The notes under the pieces: generated by a model
Database searches by the model: none
What the model was told of the DNA's origin: nothing
The model's input: only the letters and a program-made list of their open reading frames with translations
Program-made: the position numbers and the translations under genes
NCBI RefSeq assembly: GCF_040939455.1
Contig: NC_134109.1
Location: 29,715,501 to 29,779,500 of the forward strand
Source: Microcebus murinus
Taxonomy: Eukaryota; Chordata; Mammalia; Primates; Cheirogaleidae
Reading direction: 5' to 3'
DNA: 64,000 nt
Shown: positions 1-11,354 of the stretch, piece by piece
Layout of the letters: each line of letters begins with the position of its first letter
Numbering within the stretch: position 1 is the stretch's first letter

Positions 1-2169
1 TTGTGTTTCTTGGGACAGAGTCTCCCTCTGCCGCCCTGGGTAGAGTGCAGTGGGGGGAGGTTATATGGGTGGTGGGAAGATTTCCCATCAGCCTCAGGAG
101 AGGAAAACGAAGATTCTGGGAAGAAAACAATACAAACCATCAACAGAATTTCTCTTTCCTCTGAATGGCTTTCCAGGTTTACGCATAGCCATTGTCATTT
201 GCTCAGTTCTCAGTGCTCCTTTTGCCTGCAGAGACCCCCTCTTCAACCTCCACCCCAGGTATCCAGAAAAGTCTTTGAAGGAAATTGAGCCCTGGGGCAG
301 GAGGAGTCACCTGGTCAACGAATGGTTACTCGGGGAGCCCCACCCGAGAGCTCAGACCTTGGCAGGGCTTAGGGTCCTGCCCAAAGCAAACTAGGGGCTA
401 TCCCGCTCCAAGCCTCTCGCCTTCGGAATTTCTCCCGCACAGAAAGGGCCGTCCTCGCTGGGAGCAAGGCGAGACGCGGACAGCAGAGGGAGCCAGCAGC
501 CTGCCGGTGGAGCACAGCAGCTGCGCGAGGGCCTGGCACTCCCTTGCAAGTTGGGACGCACAGAACGTAGAGACTGACTTATGTGAATGCCTCCCGAGGG
601 ATCAGAGACGGGGCCCACTGCGGTTTTCTTGCAGATTCATGATCCATGTCACCCTGACGTTCCAACCTAATAATCAGACGGAAATACAGCTTTCGTCTTT
701 TACTCTTTTCAGAGACTCACAGTGTGGTATCAGAGGGACTTGACTTTCCTTTTGGATTCTTACGCCCTAGACAATTCTTCCTCTCGGCTGGAACTCGAAT
801 CGTTGCCCCTTCCCTCGGGCCCTCTGATAGGCTAATCTGCGGACCGGCAGGAAGGTGTCAGAGGGACTTTCTGAGAGCCCCCAGTGCGTTCATTGCTTGT
901 TAGAAGCACCTTTTGGCAATGAAGCCAATCAACTGCTTAGCTGACTGCCTGATAATACCTGCTTTTCAAAAGGGTACTCACAAAGTGAGGTGTCCCCATC
1001 CTGTGTGCTAGAGTAATATCATTTGCAAAGAGGGGCTGGCTCCAATCAGAGCAACAACCAGCCCTGGGATGAAATGCCTCCTGAGCAAAACAGAGGGGAA
1101 AAAGTGGGGGAGGCAGAGCGATTGCTTCCACCGCCCACTGCCCTGGAAGCCCTGGGGCGGCCAGGCCAGGCCTTCTTATTCCTGCCCTTCTACCGAGGAG
1201 GCAGCAGGCTTTGCACCTCCTGCTCGTGCTCTGGGCAGATTTCTTAGGGCAGGTGCCGTGAGTTTCTTGAGATGGGCACCAATAGTTCTTCCATGCTCCC
1301 TCGCGCGTTCCTCACTGGGGCCATCTGGTTATTTTTCACGGCCCCGCTCGCTCCCTGCACTTACCACTCCAGGCACCACGGAGGTTTCGTCCTACAGAGC
1401 CTCGGAGGGATTCCCACCCTGCCAGCGCTTATCAAAGGAGCCAGAAGCGGGCTGGGAGGAGGAGCGTGAAGAGGGGCTGCGAGTAGGTGCAGGATCCAGG
1501 CGGATCCATGCGTGGCTGAGTGACAGTTCCCAAGAAGGCCTGTCTAAAACCGCGGGCCCGGTCTGGACAGTGGTGGCCACGCGGCCGGTCAGCATTGTTA
1601 CCAGGGTCCTCCCTGTGGCCTGCAACTCGCATTTACGTCTAGCATGCTTTGTGCTAAGTCACAATGACGCTGTTAACCTACTCCACAGACTGCATCGGTC
1701 AGTAAGCTGTAAGATGAAATTTAACTGACATAAGTGCCAGGTCGTCTTCCCATCCCCTGTTTTGAATGGAGGAGTGCCCTAAAACACGGCAGGTGACAAC
1801 ATCTCAGGTGTGGGGATGGTCTCTGAGCTCACGTGGAAAGGACGCCAAAAATCACAGGGCAACCTCAGGCTGCATGATAAGGACGTTGAATCTGGAATTG
1901 GAGCAGTGGGAACCAGCGCCGGGACACTGCTCACTTCTGCCTGTCTGCCTTGGAAAGGAACCCAGACAAACGTGACCTGGATGGCGAGGCGACAGAGGCC
2001 CGGGCAGGTGGCAGCAGTGAGAAGCCCAAGGATGCTTGGGCTGGTGGAAAGACTGGTAGATAGAGTGGATAAGACAGCCAGCCACCTTTCAGGAGCAAAG
2101 AGCTGCCTCAGGAGAGAGGGAATGGAACGGGCCAACAGGTTCACGTTGGCCCAGGCACTGGGTGCAGCA
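1..2169. other. 3' flanking intergenic DNA, no gene seen
   Basis: About 10-52 resembles the start of a minus-strand Alu left monomer that breaks off abruptly. The rest is fairly GC-rich, with modest CpG content around 400-900 and 1300-1600. Open frames here lack any recognisable protein or coding pattern. I see no convincing promoter or exon. Confidence 0.5.
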
Positions 2170-2345
2170 GCACTGAGTTCTGTGCCAGCTGCGTGAGCTG
2201 GCAGTCTCCTTAACTCTTCTGAACCTCAGCGTCCTCAGCTGTAAATGGGTGCTGGTACAGCTGAGCTCCCAGAGTCACCCCAGGATAGGATGGCAGCCAT
2301 GAGGTTCTGCGCAAAGCACCAGAAATGTGGTAAGTGCTTAATAAA
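2170..2345 (+). repeat. MIR SINE
   Basis: Contains the MIR core order: CTTAAC..TCT..GAACCTCAG..CCTCAGCTGTAAATGGG, then a tail resembling GTAAGTGCTTAATAAAG. Diverged, as expected for this old family. Confidence 0.75.
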
Positions 2346-3956
2346 GTTTACCTCTTGTTACTATTAGAAGTTAGAGGTAGGCAGATTTTGATTTGGTGTA
2401 AAACAACTTTCCAACACTTGGGAGCTGCCTCGCAACTGAGTACAATTTTCACAGGTTATGAATACTCGGGTGATCATAATATTTCAATGTTATGTTTTTG
2501 TGTATTTTGCAGCCCTAGCTAGATTGATTGCAAGTATTTCCCTGGAGGCAAACTCCAGGGACAGGGTAATGATTAGGGGCTCCCTGCCTTTTGAGAAAGG
2601 AAACTTTCTCAAAGTTTCTGCCCCTATGCAGACCCCTTCCCACCACGACACTGCAGAACAGCCAACCAAAGGGGAGGGGTAGAGAAGTCCCTGGGGAGGC
2701 TGTCCCTAACCCGGGGAAGTGGGTAACGTCACCCCCATGAGGTTCAGCCTTTGTCCAGCACAGGAGCTGGGGAAGCAGAGACTGTCTGGACGTGGCTGGA
2801 AATTGGGAGGCATTCACATGTGAGGATTTCCCTTCTGCCTCAGTGCAAGCATCTGTTTTAGAGGGTCACAGTGACACCGGGAGATGCTCATTGCGGCCTG
2901 CAGATTGGATCACGGTTGTGTCTTTTCCCGTTCCACTTCCTGCTGCTCCTTACAACCAGTTCCCTGGCGAGTTAAGGGTTTGGACCCAGCTGGCAGGGCG
3001 TGTGGCTGAGCACAAGGCTCACAGGAGGGAGATGTTGAGGGGATTAAGCTGACAGGTCTCCCGTACTGAGCTCACACCCAGTCTCAAGGCACAGAGGGCC
3101 AGCCTGCTTCCCAGTACCTCTAGGTGACAGGCAGAGGGTGTCATGGCGCTGCAAACTTGAATTCTGGTGCATCACTTCCCTAGCAACAGAAGTGCAGCTG
3201 TCATTGGTGCTGCAGAGGAGGAAGCTTAGGAACATTCCTTTGCTGCTTTGGCGGCTGATTCCTAGCTTTACACAGCGCTGGCTGGGCTTCCCCGACCACT
3301 GCCCACCAGCACCTCCTGTCTTTCTGCTAGCACTGAAATCACCTCTTCTGGAGGTCACAAGGGCTGCCCAAAATACATAGCAAACCTTACATTCTTACAG
3401 ATGAGATGATGGCTCTTTCTTGGTCTTTGGCCTTGACTGGGCCAGGTGAGCCTGGAGGTCACAATGCATCCCACCCTCTTGGGACCAGCAAAAATCATCA
3501 GTCTCTCCTGATGGCAAACCACAGGCCAAACTGATGAGAAAAACAGAAGAGAACTATCACCTGATGGTTCTCAGACACACAGGCTAGAAGTGAGAGGAGT
3601 GAGGAGCAGCAAGGCCTCACTGTGCGGCACAGACATTCGAAAGGCCTGTCCTTGTCCCTAAGGCCGCCTGAGGGAGGGGGTGCTGCCCTCAGGTGAAATT
3701 AGTATTTGACGGTGTTTCTTATGGCTCCACATTGAAACTTCTGGTGTTCTGATCCTGATGGAGGATTTAGGAGTCTGTGAGAGAATGGGGCCGATAGCAG
3801 TGGGGACCAGAGGAGAAAGGTTGGCTGTGGTAGATTAGAAGTGGCATAAATTCTTTACAAGCCCCTGCCTGGGGGATGGGGTCTGTTTCTCCTTTCCTTG
3901 GCTCTGACTTGACAAAGTATAAGGAAGGGACATTCTGACATTTCTGGACACTTCTG
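2346..3956. other. Intergenic DNA, nothing identified
   Basis: Mixed-composition single-copy-looking DNA between a MIR and an Alu. No splice-bounded exon, RNA gene or repeat family was recognised. Confidence 0.4.
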
Positions 3957-3963
3957 GACCTAG

Positions 3964-4271
3964 CTTTTTTTTTTTTCTTTTTTCTTTTTAGACAGGGTCT
4001 CACTCTGTCCCCTAGCCTGGAGTGCAGTGCTACAATCATAGCTCACTGCAACCTCAGACTCCTGGGCTCAGGCAGGGTTAGCTTCAGCCTCCCAAATAGC
4101 TGAGACTACAGGAGTGTGCCACCATGCCTGGCTAATTTTTCTGTTTTTTATAGAGATGAGGGTCTCACTGTGTTGTTCAGGTTGGTCTCAAACTCCTGGC
4201 CTCAAGTGATCCTCTCAATTTGGCCTCCCAAAGTGCTGGGATTATAGGCATGAAGCACTGCAGCAGATCTA
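3964..4271 (-). repeat. Alu SINE (old, AluJ-like), minus orientation
   Basis: Starts with a T-rich tail and GACAGGGTCTCACTCTGT and carries both monomers. The copy of GACCTAG at 3957-3963 and 4272-4278 looks like a target-site duplication. There is no lemur-type linker extension, so it is an older subfamily. Confidence 0.9.
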
Positions 4272-4278
4272 GACCTAG

Positions 4279-5391
4279 TTTTTAAGAAGACTAGCAACTT
4301 GCATTTTGGTCTTTTGGACCCCTGAGTACCATGTTGAAAGTTCAGCTACCCAGCTAGAAGGAGTGAATGGAGAGGCTTTGCGATTGTATGGAGAGGGAAA
4401 GGGGTCCAGCTGAGCTCAGCCTTCCATCATCCCCACCCAATGTGCCAAGAATGTAAGTGAAGCCATCTTGGACTCCCCAAACCAGCCCAGCTACCACCTG
4501 AATACCATTGAGTGACCCCTTGAATGCCACATGGAGCAGAAGAACCATCCAGCTGAGCCCTGCCTGAATTCCTGGCCTGTGAAATGGTATATAATAACAT
4601 GGTGGTGGTTTTAAGCAACTGATTATGGAATAGTTTAAGTGGGCTTAGATAACTAGAACACTGGCTAGAGGAAGAGGGCTTAACCAGGAGCACTGACTCC
4701 CAGGTGCCCTTCTATGGCACCTCAGCAGGCAATCAGGCATTTGAGCTTTTGCTAGGGTTAACACTTAGGAGCTAGGCTTATTTTGTTCCTCTGTTGCTTA
4801 GCAAGCAGACTGCAAGGACCTTGGGTGCAGTTTTTCAACAGATGGGCTTAGAGGTATAAACTGGAAATCTCGTTTTTTGTCTTTAAACTGATAAAAACAG
4901 GAACCAACTTTGAAATCCATGACTCACTAAGACCTGCTCACAGATGATACAGAACTAGCAGCAGGGTATTCCAGCAACATCAATAATGAGATCTGATTAG
5001 ACCAGAGTGTAAAATTAACATTGTTACAGTTTGTACTAAGAAGAGAAGAGTGTTATGTACAATATTTAGAAGTTGGTTTTGAAACAAAGATTTTAATTGG
5101 CTTCCACTTAGCAAATGCTTCTTGGTTAAAAAAGGAAAACTCAGGTATAGTATGGGGTGAGGCTGAGAATTAGCAGCCACTGAGTAAATGGCTGCTCAGA
5201 AGGTCCTTCTGCCCAGTTCTCATGAGAATGCCATTGTGGTCTGCATTCCTTACCCACTGAGGATTGACGAAGCATCCAGGAATCTCAAGCCCAACAACAC
5301 CTTCGCCTATTACACCTTGCCTTAACATGCTGCTCCCTGGCTCAGAAGAGCTGACCAAAGCTGGGCTTTGGAAAGCTTAGGGGGCAGAGTT
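4279..5391. other. Intergenic DNA, nothing identified
   Basis: No recognisable gene or repeat. Short open frames are uninformative. Confidence 0.35.
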
Positions 5392-5555
5392 TCTCAAAGA
5401 GTGGTTCAGAAACCACCCGTGTCATAAACACTAGACTCTATGGCTCCAGCCTGGACCTATTAATACCAAATCTCAGCCTGGAGTCCAGAAATAGGAATTA
5501 AAACAACCTCTGCTGGTGGTGCTAATGTATTCTTAAGTCTGAGAGCTACTGGCTT
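5392..5555. repeat. MER5-type hAT-Charlie MITE remnant
   Basis: Starts like the MER5 family (GTTTCTCAAAGAGTGGTTCAGAAACCAC) and ends with GAGAGCTACTGG. Diverged; family assigned by eye. Confidence 0.6.
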
Positions 5556-5799
5556 GGGCTTCTCAGAGCCTCTTTTATCTTCAGATATAGCCTTAAGGTA
5601 CACTTTCCTTAACCTAGTCCTCTGGCCTTAAATGTGTGCTTTCCTTAACCTGTTTCTTGTTCCCCTACCCCATTTATGACTCAGGGCCAATGATGCTCTG
5701 GGTCCCTTGGGCAAGGCTCCATGCAGGGGACCAACCAGTAGGTTGGGGCCAATAAGATTGAGAAAATACAGATTAAATATTGGCTCAAAATTGGAGGCC

Positions 5800-5965
5800 T
5801 ATGTTTGAATCCCAGCTCTACCATCTACCAGCTGTTTTACTACAAACAAATTATTTGACCTCTGTAGGCCTCAGTTTCTTGGTCTGTAAAATGGGGGCAT
5901 GAATAGCACCCACCCCACAGGGCTATTGTGAGAACTCAATGGGATAATGCATATTATCTGTATTA
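5800..5965 (+). repeat. MIR SINE
   Basis: Contains ATTTGACCTCTGTAGGCCTC, then GTCTGTAAAATGGGG and GGCTATTGTGAGAACTCAAT, which follow the MIR consensus order. Confidence 0.85.
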
Positions 5966-6686
5966 TTAACTGTATCCTTGATACCTATTATATATGATTA
6001 TATTGTAGTGAGGGAGGGACTGGAAATCATGACACATGAGCAAAAGTTGAGAGAATAGAGAATGTTGTCCGGCGGAAGAAATAACATTGGGAACACTTTG
6101 ACATTTTCTAAGATATTGATGATTATTGGGAAGAGAAATTTATATTTGTATAATGTGAAGTGATAGTACTAGAAGTAGTTGTAAAAAAATACAGGGAAAT
6201 GGATTTCCCTTGAATAATAGAAAGGACTTAGAAGTTGAAGGATACAATGTGCAGCCTCAGGAAGTAGTGAGCTCCCCATCACTGGATGTGCCCAAACACA
6301 TGTGGCTGAACATGGGTGGGGCAGTGAAGAGATTGAATCCTGGGCTAGGAGGGAGAACTGCATAATTGTAAAGATTCCTTTCCATCTTGATTCTGTGAAT
6401 CATGACTCCAAGTTTATTTAGAGAGTGCAAGAATCCACTAAAAAAAAAAGGTGAGGGGAGGGCATCTTTGCAAAGTGGCTCCTAGGCTGGTTCTTGACTT
6501 CAAGCTTGGGAGACCACACAATCACCATTGGTCAGCCACCTTGGAGACAAAATCTGTTCCCTATAACTTGCATCCGCTAGTCCCAATTTTGCCTCTAGGG
6601 CCACAAAGACCAAGACTGATTTCTCTTTCACTCCATGGTTTGCCAAATATTTACAGAAGGTGAGCAGTGACCCCATACCTGCTGCT

Positions 6687-6749
6687 TCCCCCCTCCCCTC
6701 CCCCCTCTCCCCTCCCCCACCCCCTCCCCCCTCTCCCCTCCCCCCCCCA
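6687..6749. repeat. C-rich low-complexity tract (CCCCT-type)
   Basis: Near-pure pyrimidine run of CCCCTCCCC and CCCCTCTCCC units. The minus strand has more than eight G-runs of four or more. Confidence 0.9.
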
Positions 6750-8884
6750 GGTCTTGTCTTGAGTAGAATTGCTCGTTCCCAGTGCCTCTCAGTGAAGGCT
6801 TAGCTCCTGCTCCAACTGGTGTCTTTTATATTAAGCTGATTGCAATTATGGTGCGTGTTTTAATAGGCATAGCCTCATTAATTTGAAATGTACCTACATT
6901 GGGCTGAGTTTATCTTTGTACCAACTTTTAAAAAAAGAGTTTGCTAAGCATATTCATTGCCTTAATATTGCAGAGCAATATTTAAGCTTCTTATAAGAGT
7001 AATTATTTTCAAATACCCTTAAGCTCTTTAGAAAAATTACTAGGTCAGTTACAAATCCATCCTACCTCTTCACTAAGACTAAAGGACCACATCCAAGTAA
7101 CTTTGATATCTTGTTTGCTGTTTGAATAAAACTCCCTTCTTAAATGTATTTCCTAAGTGTTTTCACTCCCAGGAACATAGGGTAGGTGAGGGTGAGTATG
7201 TGCCTGCTGGGAGTGAAGTTTGGGGAAGGAAATGTCTTCCTTGGTTTTGGTAATGGGACCCAGAGAATACCAGCTCAAATATGTGCTTACCAGGCAAATT
7301 ACCTCGCTGTGTGCAGTTAGTGAGAGTACTTAAGGCAATAGGAAGTGGGGGTGTTGTTGCCACAGGGGAGAACCCATACCCTCCTGAGACATTTATACTT
7401 TTCTAAAGAGAGTTGGATTTTACTGGCAGATAGCCATTTTGTGATGCTTTTCTTAAATGCTGAATTACAGCAATGCATAGGAAAGGTGTGCGTGAGCTCA
7501 TTAGAGATTCAGGGGTGCACTACCAAGATCTAAAAGATGTGTAAAGACATTGGCCCATTTAAAAGAACACAGTACTTTGGGGTAAGGAAAATGAATCGTA
7601 GATGCATCAGTAGAACAGATGATGAGATCCCTGAAGGAATACATTTGCCTAAGGATACAGAGCAAGGCACCAGGAGCTTAGGGCGTTTTGTCTTTGAGAT
7701 CATTTGTGTTGAAGATGGGTCGTGAGAGATACAAATGGAAGGGTAAAATGAGCTGCATGTGCTTAAAGGCAGGGCTGTGCCTGGCAGAGGAGTTGATTAA
7801 GAGGCATAATGAGATGTGCTCATTTAAGTAATGGAAGGAAATTCGAGAGACGCCTGTTCACAGGACTGGAGGGGTATAATGAGAGGTGAATGAGAGAAGG
7901 GAAGGTGAAAGGCTCTCTTGGGTCTCAGGTGTGATGACTCACGTACACAAAAGCATGACAAAAGATGTTAGATTTGAAAGGATGGAGGGCCGGAAGGGCA
8001 GAATCTGACAAGGAATCCAGCCTGGGCGAGGGGGGATCCACGGAGAGGAGACACAGCGGGGGGACCAAGGCACTAGGAAAAAAAGCCCCAAGCCTATAAT
8101 TACCTTCCCAGAAAAGCACATCCAGTGCCTTCAAGTCTTTGAGCTACAGCTTATATAAAAGATATAGAGGCTAAGCAGCCCTTTCCTTCTCTCCTCCTCT
8201 CTCTGGACTGGAGCAGGGAAAATGGGCAATTGTGCAGCGTGAACATTGAAATAAAGATTTCTTGACAACGTGGACCAGGTATGAGGGCAGGTCTCGGAAT
8301 TTGCTTGTCTAGTAAATTTGAGGTTTGGTTTGATATGTTCTTGAAGATTGGAGTGAGTAGGCTAGGCTGAATTTGGAAGTCAGTGACTTGAATACTCTCA
8401 GCCTGGAACCAAATCTCCTGGTCTCTGTACCCCCACTCACACTGCTGTGGTCCCCGTGGCCCGGCCCAGGGGCTCTTCAACTGCCACCCCAGGGTCTGCT
8501 TTCTTCAGCAGCACTGGCCTCCACATTGTCAGCCCCCTGAGAGCACCAAGGTCACCCCTTGCTAACTTGGCAGCTAGTCTCATATAATTAATGGTGGTAA
8601 CAGAGTTCCAGCCCCATCTAGGTAGGTAACACAGGAATTTAAAATAGTCAAGTGGCAGAAAGTTTCATGCAAAGGGGACTCTAAATCATCTTTTTAGTAA
8701 AAAGAAAAGTTATTTTTCATCTAACTGAACTCTCTAGCTACAATTTAAGCCAGTTTCCCCTGCAAGGTGCTCTGTGGCCAGTTAACCTGTCCAAATAATA
8801 CTCAGGTATTTGGACATGCACCTTAGTTTCTATTTTTTAAAAAAAAACTAATGACTATCTTCCTGTTAACTCTATTCTTCTAAA
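6750..8884. other. Intergenic DNA, nothing identified
   Basis: AT-rich in the first part and mixed later. No exon, RNA gene or confident repeat family was recognised. Confidence 0.35.
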
Positions 8885-9058
8885 GTCCTGCTTCTAAAGC
8901 ATTGCTTGGGAACTTGTAGAATATTTAAATACTGAGTCTCTAGCCCACACCTGCTTAATACCAGATCGTGGGGGTGTAGCCAAGTGACCTGTGTTTTAAC
9001 ATTCTCCAGGTGATTCCTATGCAAGCTCAAGCTTGAGAGTCACTGTTCTAATATATAT
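8885..9058 (+). repeat. MER5A-type hAT-Charlie MITE
   Basis: Matches the MER5A order: CTTGGGAACTTGTAGAA, then CTGTGTTTTAACA, then CCAGGTGATTCCTATGCA and GAGAGTCACTG. Confidence 0.8.
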
Positions 9059-9211
9059 AGCAAAGGGTTAAAATCACCTGACTGGTATTAAGCAAAGTGG
9101 AGAGCACATTCTGACTCTTCCATCCCCCTCCGCTATTAATACATCAGGACTCTGTCCTGGAAAAACAGCAGAAGAGCATGTACATCTTGGAGATGCAGGA
9201 TAATGGGAGAC

Positions 9212-9400
9212 ACGTTTATTATCTACAATTTGCCAGTCACTGCCTTTACACATATGGTTCCATTTAATCCTCAATGTATAAGGCTGTTACTAATCTTACC
9301 AGATGAGAAAACAACGCTCAGAGAGATTAGGTTAATTTGCCTAAGGACACAGATGCTAAGTAATGCATGGGATTTGAGCCCTAGTCTAAGTCAAATGTCT
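9212..9400 (-). repeat. MIR SINE, minus orientation
   Basis: CATTTAATCCTCA, then ACCAGATGAGAAAACAA..CTCAGAGAGATTAGG and ACACAGATGCTAAGTAATG are the reverse complement of the MIR core. Confidence 0.75.
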
Positions 9401-9534
9401 TTTTCATCCAAATATGATGATTCCTATGTAAGGGTCATTAGTGGCAAATTCATACATGCAAAAGGAATCCAACATTATTGTGCATAACTATTCTTTTGAA
9501 GTTGTACAGATCATACTGTGTGTGACCAAGATGT

Positions 9535-9549
9535 GCCATCTTGCACTTT
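9535..9549. repeat. Target-site duplication of outer L1, left copy
   Basis: GCCATCTTGCACTTT, repeated exactly at 18382-18396. It marks the left edge of the outer, older L1 and so of the whole L1 nest. Confidence 0.93.
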
Positions 9550-11142
9550 GTTTTTTTAAATTTTAGCATATCATGGGGGTACAAATGTTTACATTATGTG
9601 TATTGGCTTTGCCCCACCCAAGTCAGAGCTTCAAGTGTATCTGTCCCCCAGATGGTTCGTACCACACCCATTAAATGTGTATATACCTATCCCCTACTCC
9701 CCATCCCATCTTCCCAACACCCAATGAATGTTATTACTATATGTGCACTTATGTGTTGATCAGTTAATACCAAATTGATGGTGAGCACATGTGGTGCTTG
9801 TTTTTCCATTCTTGTGATACTGCACTTAGTAGAATGGGTTCCAGCTCTATCCTTGTATAAAAGGTGCTAGATCACGATTGCTTTTTGTGACTGAGTAGTT
9901 CTCCATGGTATACATATACCACATTTTATTAATACACTTATGTATTGATGGGCATTTGGGTTGTTTCCATATCTTTGCAATTGTGAATTGTGCTTCTATA
10001 AACATTCTAGTGCAGATGTCTTTTTGTAGAATGTCTTTTGTTCTTTTGGGTAGATGTTCAGTAATGGGATTGCTACATCAAATGGTAGTTTTACTTGTAG
10101 CTCTTTGAGGTATCACCATATTACTTTCCACAGAGGTTGTACTAGTTTGCAGTCCCACCAGCAGTGTATGAAGGTTCTTATCTCTCTGCATCCAAGTCCA
10201 CATTTATTGTTTTGGGGCTTTTTGATAAAGGCCATTCTCACTGGAGTTAAGTGATATCTCATTGCAGTTTTGATTTGCATTTCCCTGATGATTAGAGACA
10301 TTGAGCATTTTTTGCATTTTTGTTAGCTATTAGTTTATGTTCTTTTGCAAAGTTTCTGTTCATGTCCTTGGCCCACTTTTTAATGGAGTTTGATTTTTTT
10401 CTTGCTGATTTTCCTGAGTTCTGTATAGATTCTAGTTATCAGCCTTTTATCGGATGTGTAACATGTGAATATTATCTCCCATTCTGTAGGTTTTGCTCTC
10501 ATGATAGTTTCCTTGGCTGTGCAGAAGCTTCTTAATTTGATCAGGCCCCATTTATTTATTTTTGTTTTTGTTGTGATTGCCTTTGGGGTCGTCTTCATAA
10601 ATTCTTTGCCTAGGTCAATGTCTATAAAAGTTTTTCCAACATTTTCTTCTAGAATTCTTAGGGTGTGAAACTATAAGTTTAAGTCTGTTATCCATTGGGA
10701 GTTGATTTTTGCAAGAGGTGAAAGGTATGGATCCTGTTTCAGTCTTCTACATGTGGCTATCCAATTTTCCTAGCACCATTTATTGACTAAGGATTCTTTT
10801 CCCCAGTGTGTCTTTTTGTCTGCTTTGTCAAAGATTAGATGGCTATATGAGGATGATTTTATATCTGGGTTCTCAGTTCTGTTCCATTGGCCTATGTGTC
10901 TGTTCTTGAGCCAGTAACATGCTGTTTTGGTTACTGTAGCCTTGTTGTATAGCTTGAAGTCTGGTAAATGGATGCCTCCCAATTTGTTCTTTTTACTTAA
11001 GATTGCTTTTGCTTTATGGAGTCTTTTCTGGTTTCATTCAAAGTGTAGAATTATTTTTTCTAGATCTGTGAAAAAATGGTGTTGATATTTTAATAGAGAG
11101 TGCATTGAATCTGTAGATCACTTTGGGTAGTATAGACATTTT
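9550..11142 (-). mobile_element. Outer (older) L1, 3' part, minus orientation
   Basis: Starts at a T-rich A-tail complement and the L1 3' end (CATATCATGGGGGTACAAATG). It then runs backwards through the ORF2 C-terminal region, recognisable in pieces such as [18 protein letters not shown] and [15 protein letters not shown]. Many frameshifts and stops make it non-coding. It is interrupted at 11142 by a younger full-length L1 and resumes at 17663. Confidence 0.95.
11129..11142. repeat. Target-site duplication of inner L1, left copy
   Basis: AGTATAGACATTTT, repeated exactly at 17649-17662. The duplicated sequence belongs to the outer L1. Confidence 0.95.
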
Positions 11143-11354
11143 TATTTTTATTTTGGCATATTATGGGGGTACAGATTTTAAGGTTTCAATAAATGCCCAT
11201 TTCCCCCCCTCCCCCCAAAAGTCTGAGTCTCCATCATGACCATCCCCCAGATGGTGCACATCTCACTCATTATGTATGTATATACCCTCCCCCCTCCCAC
11301 CTGCCCAATACCCTATTACTGTAGTACCTATGTGTCCACTTAGGTGCTACTCAG

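Noticed and set aside
1069..1728. 219-residue plus-strand open frame near the left edge
   Set aside because: No recognisable domain and no splice or promoter context; a GC-rich chance frame.
9040..9075. AAAGGGTTAA as a second piggyBac end
   Set aside because: No partner CCCTTTG end with TTAA nearby; the match is only a few bases and lies next to a MER5 copy.
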